A stretch of DNA of 6,187 nucleotides from Flavobacteriales bacterium UBA6969. GTDB lineage: Bacteria > Bacteroidota > Bacteroidia > Flavobacteriales_D > Sanyastnellaceae. Shown piece by piece: positions 1-5,822 of this stretch (within the stretch, counting starts at the first letter, position 1; each line of letters begins with the position of its first letter). A model generated the notes under the pieces. It was not told the origin of the DNA and did not search any database. It saw only the letters and a program-made list of their open reading frames with translations. Where the stretch lies: contig DJYV01000158.1 in NCBI GenBank assembly GCA_002448555.1, forward strand, positions 1-6,187, written 5' to 3'. The position numbers and the translations under genes were made by a program.

Positions 1-915
1 CAATTCCGCTTCATCGGATTTCCACCAATCCTCCCACTGAGCGCCGGTTTTTTCGGCCCATTCCATGGTCGAGGTGATGTACCCAATGGGAGCGTCGAGC
101 CAGACATACAGGACCTTTCCATCTGCGCCTTCGACCGGGACAGGCACGCCCCAGTCCAGGTCGCGGGTCATGGCCCGGCTCTGTAGGCCGCTGTCGATCC
201 AGCTGCGGCATTGTCCGCTCACGTGTGCTTTCCAAGTCGACGCGTCGTGGTGTTGTTGGCCTTCGAACGTGCCGTTTTCGATGTAATCCTTGAGCCACCC
301 TTCGTGACGTCCCATGGGCAGGTACCACAAGGTCGTGTCCTTGAGTACAGGCGTGGCGCCGCTCAAGGTAGAGGTGGGGTTAATGAGGTCGGTGGGGGAC
401 AGGGCGCTGCCGCATTTCTCGCATTGGTCGCCGTACGCGCCATCTGCGCCGCATTTTGGGCAGGTGCCGGTGATGTACCGGTCCGCGAGGAACTGGTCCG
501 CCTCGGGGTCGTAGAACTGGGCTTCCGTCTTGACTTCGAAGCTGACCTTTTCGAGCAGCGTCAGGAAAAAATCTTGGGCGACCCCGTGGTGCCGCTCACT
601 GGACGTTCGGGAATAGTGATCGAACGACATGTCCAATCCTTCGAACGCCTGCTGCATTTCTTCGTGGTACCGGTCGACGATTTCCCGGGGGGTGACCCCG
701 TCTTTCTTCGCCCGCAACGTGATGGCCGCACCGTGTTCATCGCTGCCGCACACCCACACCACGTCCGAACCGGCCATGCGCTCAAAGCGCGCACGGATGT
801 CACCCGGCAGGTAGGCGCCGGCGACGTGGCCGATGTGAATCTGGCCATTGGCATACGGCAAGGCCGACGTCATCATCAAACGTTTGGGGTACCGGTATGA
901 GGGTGTAGATGCCAT
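1..915 (-). CDS. metG: Methionyl-tRNA synthetase, N-terminal part (cut by left edge)
   Basis: Class I aminoacyl-tRNA synthetase that charges tRNA-Met with methionine in the cytoplasm. The reading frame is open from base 915 down to base 1 (305 codons) and leaves the window without a stop, so the KMSKS loop, the anticodon-binding domain and any C-terminal tRNA-binding domain lie outside. Visible signatures: TSALPYANGQIHIGH at residues 16-30 with a perfect HIGH motif (27-30); a CGSDEHG segment (56-62); a zinc knuckle with two CxxC pairs (C152/C155 and C165/C168); TRDLDWGVPVP (250-260); and VWLDAPIGY (271-279), part of the methionine/adenylate pocket. The two CxxC pairs indicate a zinc-binding MetRS. 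The start at 915 puts about 15 residues before the conserved core, as is usual; in-frame ATGs at 948 and 957 are alternatives. Transcribed divergently from the LD-carboxypeptidase gene. Identity is very secure; the exact start is less so. Confidence 0.97.
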   Translation of the reverse strand, partial: MASTPSYRYPKRLMMTSALPYANGQIHIGHVAGAYLPGDIRARFERMAGSDVVWVCGSDEHGAAITLRAKKDGVTPREIVDRYHEEMQQAFEGLDMSFDHYSRTSSERHHGVAQDFFLTLLEKVSFEVKTEAQFYDPEADQFLADRYITGTCPKCGADGAYGDQCEKCGSALSPTDLINPTSTLSGATPVLKDTTLWYLPMGRHEGWLKDYIENGTFEGQQHHDASTWKAHVSGQCRSWIDSGLQSRAMTRDLDWGVPVPVEGADGKVLYVWLDAPIGYITSTMEWAEKTGAQWEDWWKSDEAEL

Positions 916-980
916 GGTGCGCGCTAAAGTGGTGCGAATTTCGGGCATTTTCCGCATCCCTTCCCATCTTGCGTGGAATC
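916..980. promoter_or_regulatory. Divergent intergenic region, metG / LD-carboxypeptidase
   Basis: These 65 bases separate two genes that point away from each other, so promoters for both strands are expected in or just around it. I found no clean TAnnTTTG element on either strand and no strong Shine-Dalgarno sequence before either start. If metG starts at 948 or 957, the gap shrinks to 32 or 23 bases and the promoters would lie partly inside the opposite gene. The regulatory role is inferred from gene arrangement alone. Confidence 0.35.
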
Positions 981-1868
981 ATGCCATTCCCTTGCCAAAT
1001 CCCCAAGGCGCTGCAGCCGGGCGACGGTGTTCTCCTCGCCGCTCCCGCGCGGTTTGTGACCGCCGAGCAAGTGGCTGCAGCGGAAGCCCATGTCCGCTCT
1101 GCAGGCTACACGCCCATTGTCTACGATGGGCTGCTCGAACGATCGGGACAATTCGGTGGGTCGGATGCGCACCGTTCCAACTTCCTCAATGCGGGCTTTG
1201 CCGATGAGCAGGTGCGCGCTATCTGGGCGATGCGTGGAGGCTATGGCTGTGGCCGACTGTTGCCGCTGTTGGATGCCGACGCCTTTGCGGCCGACCCCAC
1301 GTGGTTGGTGGGGTTTAGCGACATAACGGCGTTGCATGGGTGGGCACAGGTCCAGGGCATTGCATCGCTGCATGCTCCAGTCGCGAGCACCTACGGCCAG
1401 GCTTCGGCGCCCACCCAGCAAGGCATGTGGCGGGCGTTGGAGCAGAGGGAGGCAGGGCCTGAAGCGGACCACGCCGCCATCGTTGGCGGCAACTTATCGG
1501 TGTTGTACAGCCTACTGGGCACGCCGTACTTTCCGCCGATTGAGGGCGCGTGGTTGCTGCTAGAGGATTTGGATGAGTACCTCTACCACGTGGACCGGAT
1601 GTTGCTGGCTTTCCGGCTGGCGGGAGTCTTTGACCGTGTCCGGGGCGTGGTTGTTGGGGGATTTACCGAACTGCATGACAACACCATCGCCGACGGACAA
1701 GCGGTTGACAATCCATTTGGCCAAGATGTGCGGCAGATGCTGGCGGAACACGTCCCCGCCGACACGCCGGTCGTACACGGCGCCCCGGTTGGTCATCTGG
1801 CCGAGAACGAGTCCGTCATCTTGGGCGTTGCGTCGGCCAAATCGGTGCATTGGACGCGCGGGTTTTGA
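981..1868 (+). CDS. ldcA: LD-carboxypeptidase (muramoyltetrapeptide carboxypeptidase, peptidase family S66)
   Basis: Serine peptidase of family S66. It removes the terminal D-alanine from the murein tetrapeptide across an L,D bond, usually in the cytoplasm during peptidoglycan recycling. The product is 295 aa, normal for LdcA. The N-terminal domain has GDGVLLAAPA (14-23) and WAMRGGYGCGRLL (82-94). The nucleophile is S113 in GFSDITALH (111-119). The other two triad residues are E195 in WLLLEDLDE (191-199) and H272 in GAPVGHLAEN (267-276), so the whole S66 Ser-Glu-His triad is present. The segment LHAPV (130-134) replaces the more usual HGP-type motif, a small deviation. No signal peptide is seen, which fits a cytoplasmic recycling role. 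ATG at 981 is chosen because the S66 core begins about a dozen residues later; a start at 909 would add 24 unrelated residues and overlap metG. Kbl starts 14 bases after the stop. Confidence 0.93.
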   Translation: MPFPCQIPKALQPGDGVLLAAPARFVTAEQVAAAEAHVRSAGYTPIVYDGLLERSGQFGGSDAHRSNFLNAGFADEQVRAIWAMRGGYGCGRLLPLLDADAFAADPTWLVGFSDITALHGWAQVQGIASLHAPVASTYGQASAPTQQGMWRALEQREAGPEADHAAIVGGNLSVLYSLLGTPYFPPIEGAWLLLEDLDEYLYHVDRMLLAFRLAGVFDRVRGVVVGGFTELHDNTIADGQAVDNPFGQDVRQMLAEHVPADTPVVHGAPVGHLAENESVILGVASAKSVHWTRGF

Positions 1869-1878
1869 CCTAATTTTG
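1850..1878 (+). promoter_or_regulatory. Candidate Bacteroidota-type promoter for kbl
   Basis: TAATTTTG at 1871-1878 matches the Bacteroidota -7 element TAnnTTTG exactly. A TTG at 1850-1852, 18 bases upstream, could be the -33 element, slightly closer than the usual spacing. Transcription would start at about 1883-1886, on or beside the kbl ATG, giving a leaderless or nearly leaderless message. The element sits in the 14-base gap after the LD-carboxypeptidase stop. Chance occurrence is possible because this short stretch is AT-rich. Confidence 0.35.
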
Positions 1879-1882
1879 AGGC

Positions 1883-3085
1883 ATGTACGGTTCCATACAA
1901 TCCCACCTCGAGTCCGAACTCGAGCAAATCACCGCCGCCGGTCTGTTCAAGTCTGAACGGATCATCGCGGGCGCTCAAGATGTCGAAATCACACTGACCG
2001 ACGGATCCAAGGTCCTGAATTTTTGTGCAAACAATTACCTGGGATTGAGCAGTGATCCTCGGGTGTGCGAAGCAGCCAAACGCGCCATTGACACCCACGG
2101 TTTTGGCATGTCAAGTGTGCGGTTCATTTGCGGCACCCAGGACATTCACAAGGAACTCGAAGCCAAGATTGCAGCGTTTCATCACACCGAAGACACCATT
2201 TTGTATGCCGCAGCATTCGATGCGAACGGCGGGGTATTCGAGCCGTTGCTCGGCCCGGACGATGCCATCATTTCCGATGCGTTGAACCACGCCAGCATCA
2301 TCGATGGGGTGCGCTTGTGCAAAGCGGCGCGCTACCGGTACGCCAATGACGACATGGCGGATTTGGAAGCGCAACTGCAAAAGGCCCAAGCGGCCAATCA
2401 CCGGTTCAAGGTCATCGTGACCGACGGGGTGTTCTCGATGGACGGGTACGTAGCGCAAATTGACAAAATCTGCGACCTAGCGGAACAGTACGACGCGCTC
2501 GTGATGGTCGATGAATGCCATGCGACGGGATTCATTGGCAAAACAGGCCGCGGCAGCATTGAATTGCGCAATGCGTTGGGCCGAGTCGACATCATTACCG
2601 GCACCCTCGGCAAGGCCGTGGGCGGTGCCATGGGCGGGTTCACGACGGGGCGAAAAGAAATCATCGAAATGCTGCGCCAGCGGTCGCGACCGTACTTGTT
2701 CTCGAACAGCTTGGCTCCGAGCATTGTCGGTGCGTCGTTGGAGGTGTTCAACATGCTGAGTGAGTCCACCGAACTCCGCGACCGACTGGAAGAGAATACG
2801 GCTTATTTCAAAGCGGGCATGCGCCGTGTCGGGCTGCCCATCAAAGACGGCGAGTCGGCCATTGTGCCGGTGATGCTCGGGGACGCCAAGCTGTCGCAAG
2901 TCATGGCCAACCGGTTGCTCGAAGAAGGCATCTACGTCATCGGGTTCTTCTACCCTGTGGTCCCGAAAGGCGAAGCGCGCATTCGGGTGCAGCTGTCCGC
3001 AGCCCACACCCGTGAGCAATTGGATCGGGCCATCGAAGCCTTCCGCAAAGTCGGCGACGAACTCGGGGTGCTCGAGGCGAGCTGA
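1883..3085 (+). CDS. kbl: Glycine C-acetyltransferase (2-amino-3-ketobutyrate CoA ligase)
   Basis: PLP enzyme of the alpha-oxoamine synthase family. It cleaves 2-amino-3-ketobutyrate with CoA to glycine and acetyl-CoA, the step after threonine dehydrogenase, and also runs in reverse. The product is 400 aa against 398 in E. coli, and the two are alignable by eye over the full length. Landmarks: GLFKSERII (20-28), NFCANNYLGL (46-55), HGFGMSSVRFICGTQ (72-86), SDALNHASIIDG (131-142, with H136), TDGVFSMDG (180-188), VMVDECHATGF (207-217, with D210 and H213 of the PLP site), the PLP-binding lysine K244 in TGTLGKAVGG (239-248), and GFFYPVVPKG near the C-terminus. E. coli has DDSHAVG where this has DECHATG, the form I associate with Bacteroidota and mitochondria. 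ATG at 1883 is the natural start. The stop TGA shares one base with the next gene's ATG. No threonine dehydrogenase gene is in the window. Confidence 0.97.
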   Translation: MYGSIQSHLESELEQITAAGLFKSERIIAGAQDVEITLTDGSKVLNFCANNYLGLSSDPRVCEAAKRAIDTHGFGMSSVRFICGTQDIHKELEAKIAAFHHTEDTILYAAAFDANGGVFEPLLGPDDAIISDALNHASIIDGVRLCKAARYRYANDDMADLEAQLQKAQAANHRFKVIVTDGVFSMDGYVAQIDKICDLAEQYDALVMVDECHATGFIGKTGRGSIELRNALGRVDIITGTLGKAVGGAMGGFTTGRKEIIEMLRQRSRPYLFSNSLAPSIVGASLEVFNMLSESTELRDRLEENTAYFKAGMRRVGLPIKDGESAIVPVMLGDAKLSQVMANRLLEEGIYVIGFFYPVVPKGEARIRVQLSAAHTREQLDRAIEAFRKVGDELGVLEAS

Positions 3086-4137
3086 TGAGCTCAGAATCTC
3101 CACACGTGTTGATTGTCGGCGACGGACTCGCCGGCTGCCTTATCGCATGGGAATTGCACCTGCGCGGCTGTTCTTTTGCTGTGTGGAGCGACGGCAGCCC
3201 AGCGGCATCGGATGTGGCTGCGGGGATGTCAAATCCCGTTTCGTTCAAACGCATTTTGCCCCAATGGAACGCCCGGGAGCAGCAGGATGAGGCGCGTGCC
3301 CGGTATCAATTGATTGGGTCGCAGGTCGACGCCACGCTCTGGCGCGACGTTCCCATTGTCCGGATTTTCCCCAATGAAGAGTACGCCGAGCGTTGGACGG
3401 AACGCGCCGCCGGCGGGCATGGTGTTTCTCCATTCATTGAAGTGCTCAAAGCGGGGGATTTACACGAAAGCATCAAGGCGCCACATGGCGCGGGGCTGGT
3501 GCCGGATGCGGGTTGGGTCAACGTTGTGGCCTTGACGGAAGCGAGCCGGGCGAAATGGCAAGGAATGGACCGTTGGGAGCGGCGAACCTGGAAAATGGCG
3601 GACGGTTGCCCGGTGGGGTTCGACGCCGTTGTGGATTGCCGCGGGACGGGTGCCGTGGAAGATCTGGCGGCCTTCGGATTGGAATTGAGAAGAAACCACG
3701 GCGAGGTGCTGCGCGTCAGGCCTTCAGGCCCCTGGGGCGATCGGATTGTCAACAACGTTACCTGGGCGTTGCCCCTGGGAGACGGCACGTACCGCGTGGG
3801 CTCGACCTACCGTTGGGACATTCACGAGCCCGTTTGCATGGATGAATCCCCCGCCGCGCTGATGCAAGGAGCTGCGAATGCCCGAACCACGGCACAGGAC
3901 ATGGAATGCCTGGAACACCGAGCGGGGCTTCGGCCGACGTGCTTTGATCGCCGGCCCATCCTCGGCGTGGTATCCAAGTCCCATCCGTATTACCACGTGT
4001 GTGTGGGGTGGGGCACCCGGGGTGTGACCATTGGACCCACCGTCGCTCGTTGGACCGTCGAGGCACTGCTCGGAGACCGTGAGACGGTTCCCGATGAGGT
4101 TCATCCCAAAAGATTCCCTACTTTCACAGAAAATTGA
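3085..4137 (+). CDS. FAD-dependent oxidoreductase, DAO (DadA/glycine oxidase-like) family
   Basis: Probable flavoprotein of the D-amino-acid oxidase fold (350 aa), a family that oxidises amines or amino acids such as glycine, sarcosine, D-amino acids or proline. Evidence: an N-terminal Rossmann motif VGDGLAG (11-17) with G12, G14 and G17 of GxGxxG; a VAAGMSNPVSFKR segment (44-56) that follows the FAD-binding strand in this family; HGEVLRV (205-211); WALPLGDGTYRVGSTY (227-242); and the C-terminal flavin-contacting region HRAGLRPTCFDRRPILG (278-294) followed by GWGTRGVTIGP (308-318). No signal peptide or membrane segment is evident, so it is probably cytosolic. Its ATG shares one base with the kbl stop (TGATG), strongly suggesting translational coupling, and its own end overlaps the regulator gene by 4 bases. 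Family assignment is firm; the substrate is unknown. Coupling to Kbl suggests an amino acid related to glycine or threonine, but that is inference. Confidence 0.88.
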   Translation: MSSESPHVLIVGDGLAGCLIAWELHLRGCSFAVWSDGSPAASDVAAGMSNPVSFKRILPQWNAREQQDEARARYQLIGSQVDATLWRDVPIVRIFPNEEYAERWTERAAGGHGVSPFIEVLKAGDLHESIKAPHGAGLVPDAGWVNVVALTEASRAKWQGMDRWERRTWKMADGCPVGFDAVVDCRGTGAVEDLAAFGLELRRNHGEVLRVRPSGPWGDRIVNNVTWALPLGDGTYRVGSTYRWDIHEPVCMDESPAALMQGAANARTTAQDMECLEHRAGLRPTCFDRRPILGVVSKSHPYYHVCVGWGTRGVTIGPTVARWTVEALLGDRETVPDEVHPKRFPTFTEN

Positions 4138-4676
4138 AAGTTTGTCAAAAAAATCCAACAGAAAACACAAAATCCCAATGGGAGCGTGAGTTTTCGAAGC
4201 GTTGGGTAGCTGCAGGAGCGCATTGGGGAGTGCCCAAAACGACCTTGGCAGTGCACGGTTGGCTCATGGCCCAGCAGCAGCCGGTGTCCACGGATGAGGT
4301 GATGAGTGCCCTCGAGTTGAGCCGCGGCGGCGCCCACAATGCCCTTCAATCGCTGGTGGACTGGAAATTGGCGCATGCATTCAAGCCCCTCGGGGCAAGG
4401 CAAGTGCTCTACTCGGCTGAAGATGATGCGTTCGCCATGCTGATGGCTGTCGTTGACAAGCGGCGGCAACAAGAACTCGTGCCGGTGGCCGAGTTGGATG
4501 CGTGGAATGCGCAGATGAAATCCGAGCTTACAGCACAGGGCAGGGAGGATTTTCATGAACGCCTGGCGGCCATTGCACACCGGGCCCGTCAATTGAATGC
4601 GCTTTTGGTGCGCACGGCGCGCGAGGATGAAGGCTGGTGGTGGCGCTGGATTTTAGGGCCATTGCGAACAAAATAA
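4134..4676 (+). CDS. GbsR/MarR-family transcriptional regulator
   Basis: Predicted winged-helix DNA-binding regulator of the GbsR subgroup of MarR proteins (about 180 aa, normal length). Landmarks: EFSKRWVAAGAHWGVPKTTLAVHGWLM (roughly 19-45) matches the conserved N-terminal helix pattern of GbsR proteins; STDEVMSALELSRGGAHNALQSLVDWKLA (52-80) is the helix-turn-helix with its recognition helix at about 63-76; the wing follows at about 82-95. The C-terminal half is helical and probably dimerises. It ends in a tryptophan cluster (W168, W169, W170, W172), which is unusual. The start is TTG at 4134, overlapping the flavoprotein stop by 4 bases; the frame upstream is closed by a stop at 4095 and no ATG precedes the conserved region, so TTG, or a rarer codon such as ATT at 4113, must be used. 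In Bacillus, GbsR responds to choline; the ligand here is unknown. Autoregulation of the cassette is plausible but unproven. Confidence 0.8.
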   Translation: MKVCQKNPTENTKSQWEREFSKRWVAAGAHWGVPKTTLAVHGWLMAQQQPVSTDEVMSALELSRGGAHNALQSLVDWKLAHAFKPLGARQVLYSAEDDAFAMLMAVVDKRRQQELVPVAELDAWNAQMKSELTAQGREDFHERLAAIAHRARQLNALLVRTAREDEGWWWRWILGPLRTK

Positions 4677-4727
4677 AATTGCTTCATTTCCACTTCGGGG
4701 TTGCTTACCTTCGAGAAAACACCAGCC
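4677..4727 (+). promoter_or_regulatory. Intergenic gap before ferritin, probable promoter region
   Basis: This 51-base gap is AT-rich at its left end and is the most likely place for a ferritin promoter. TACCTTCG at 4706-4713 is one base off TAnnTTTG, and a TTG at 4679-4681 lies 24 bases upstream, which is longer than usual spacing. Transcription would start near 4718-4720, leaving a leader of about 10 bases. I see no stable hairpin with a T-run that would end transcription from the regulator gene, and no clear iron-regulator box. Confidence 0.25.
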
Positions 4728-5222
4728 ATGTTGCACGAAAAAATTGAACAGGCACTGAATGCCCAGATTACGTTAGAAGGCCAGAGCAGTCATGCGTATT
4801 TGGCAATGGCTGTTTGGGCTGAGACGAATGGTTTTGACGGAACCGCGGCCTTTCTGTACACCCACGCTGAGGAGGAGCGGCAGCACATGCTGAAACTGAT
4901 GCGCTTCGTGAATGAGCGGGGCGGGACCGCATTGGTTCCGGCCCTGAGTGTCACGCAGACCACGTTCACCGGCCTGGGGCAGATTTTTGAATTGATCCTG
5001 GAACACGAAACCCGCGTAACGGCCAGCATCAACGACGTCGTGGATACGTGCTTGAGTTTGAAGGACTACACCACGCACAACTTCATGCAGTGGTACGTTG
5101 CGGAGCAAATTGAAGAAGAAGGCCTCGCTCGAAAACTGCTCGACAAGCTGGCCCTGGCCGGTGGCGATAAGGGAGCCCTGTACCTCTTCGACCGGGACAT
5201 CAACACCTTGGACGAAGCTTAA
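4728..5222 (+). CDS. ftnA: Bacterial non-heme ferritin
   Basis: Iron-storage protein forming a 24-subunit cage that oxidises Fe(II) and stores the mineral. The product is 164 aa, the usual length for FtnA, with four helices plus a short fifth. The iron-site residues fall at the same positions as in E. coli FtnA: E17 and Y24 (helix A), E50 and H53 in HAEEERQH (47-54), E94 in EHE (92-94), and Q127 and E130 in AEQIEEE (125-131). All diiron ferroxidase ligands are therefore present, with candidates for the third site (E49, E126, E129) as well. No heme-binding methionine of the bacterioferritin type was recognised. ATG at 4728 starts directly at the conserved MLHEKIEQALN; a TTG at 4701 would add nine unsupported residues. 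The YfiR-like gene follows after 18 bases on the same strand, so readthrough is possible, though a functional link is not evident. Confidence 0.95.
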   Translation: MLHEKIEQALNAQITLEGQSSHAYLAMAVWAETNGFDGTAAFLYTHAEEERQHMLKLMRFVNERGGTALVPALSVTQTTFTGLGQIFELILEHETRVTASINDVVDTCLSLKDYTTHNFMQWYVAEQIEEEGLARKLLDKLALAGGDKGALYLFDRDINTLDEA

Positions 5223-5240
5223 CCTGGAAAACGCCTCATT

Positions 5241-5822
5241 TTGACCCGGACTCGTTTCATCCCCGTTTCCTCGTTGCGCACAACCGTTCTCCGCTGCGCC
5301 TTTGCCGCTGCGGCATGGGCGGTGGGTGGCATGGCAATGGGCCAGGGGACGAGCAACGGGTTGGACGAAACGGACACGCGTGCCGTAACCAAGGCGAACT
5401 TCTTGTTCCATTTTGCGGCGTCCAATGAATGGCCCGTATCGGTCAAAGAAGGCGAGTTCCATTTGACCGTTGTCGGAAACGAGCGGTTGTACGCGGAGTT
5501 GGTCGACAAATACGCCATGAAGCTCATTGGGGCCCAGCCCCTGACCATTCACGGGTACAGCCGCACCGAGGATTTGCCCTCAGAAGGATTTCAACACCTT
5601 GTTTACTGCGATGTTGGAGGCGCCGAACTCAATCGCTTGGCGCTCGCCTTGGCGGACACCCCTACAGTGTTGGTCTCCGATTCTTCAGATGGCTTGGAGC
5701 AGGGAGCGCTCATCAATTTTGTGTCCATTGGCAACCGCATTCGGTACGAGATCAATGCGGCCGATGCCGCGAAAAAGGGGGTGTTGATTGGAAATAAAAT
5801 CATGACTTGGGCCGTAAAATGA
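5241..5822 (+). CDS. YfiR/DUF4154-family secreted protein
   Basis: Probable periplasmic protein of the YfiR (DUF4154) family, 193 aa. In Pseudomonas and E. coli, YfiR is a periplasmic inhibitor of the membrane diguanylate cyclase YfiN; relatives elsewhere sit beside other sensors. Residues 1-36 form a signal peptide: arginines at 3, 5, 13 and 18, a hydrophobic stretch at 19-33, and likely cleavage at about 34-36 (AMGQG). Family pattern: KANFLFHFAASNEWP (51-65), FHLTVVGN (73-80), the YCDV strand (122-125), TVLVSDSSDGLEQGALINFVSIGNRIRYEINAADAAKKGVLIG (142-184), and IMTWAVK at the end. Only one cysteine (C123) remains in the mature part, so the paired disulfides of Pseudomonas YfiR are absent. 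The start is TTG at 5241: it is the only common start codon upstream that keeps the complete signal peptide, since the frame is closed by the ferritin stop at 5220. It overlaps the next gene by 4 bases (ATGA). Confidence 0.83.
   Translation: MTRTRFIPVSSLRTTVLRCAFAAAAWAVGGMAMGQGTSNGLDETDTRAVTKANFLFHFAASNEWPVSVKEGEFHLTVVGNERLYAELVDKYAMKLIGAQPLTIHGYSRTEDLPSEGFQHLVYCDVGGAELNRLALALADTPTVLVSDSSDGLEQGALINFVSIGNRIRYEINAADAAKKGVLIGNKIMTWAVK

Noticed and set aside
211..900. Long plus-strand open frame of 229 codons across the metG region
   Set aside because: It lies opposite the strongly supported MetRS coding frame, has low-complexity G/V/R-rich translation and no recognisable domain; it is a shadow of a GC-rich gene.
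909..980. Upstream extension of the LD-carboxypeptidase to an ATG at 909
   Set aside because: The extra 24 residues (Cys/Trp-rich, unlike the family) would overlap the metG start; the ATG at 981 fits the S66 N-terminus.
2477..3103. Minus-strand open frame of 208 codons inside kbl
   Set aside because: It is fully antisense to kbl, which aligns end to end with the known family; no motif in the antisense translation.
3715..3736. Short inverted and direct repeats (GGCC-TTCA-GGCC, GCCCCTGGGGC) resembling a hairpin
   Set aside because: They lie within the conserved coding sequence of the flavoprotein, have no T-run, and are short enough to be chance in GC-rich DNA.
4677..4727. Possible intrinsic terminator after the regulator gene
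   Set aside because: I could not find a stem of more than a few base pairs followed by a T-run; CCACTTCGGGG pairs too poorly.
5223..5240. Idea that ferritin and the YfiR-like gene form a functional iron-sensing unit
   Set aside because: Only spacing supports it; no iron-binding motif is seen in the YfiR-like protein, so I do not claim a functional link.
4773..5552. Minus-strand open frame of 259 codons spanning ferritin and the YfiR-like gene
   Set aside because: Both opposite-strand genes have clear family motifs, while this translation shows none and crosses two gene boundaries; it is an antisense shadow.
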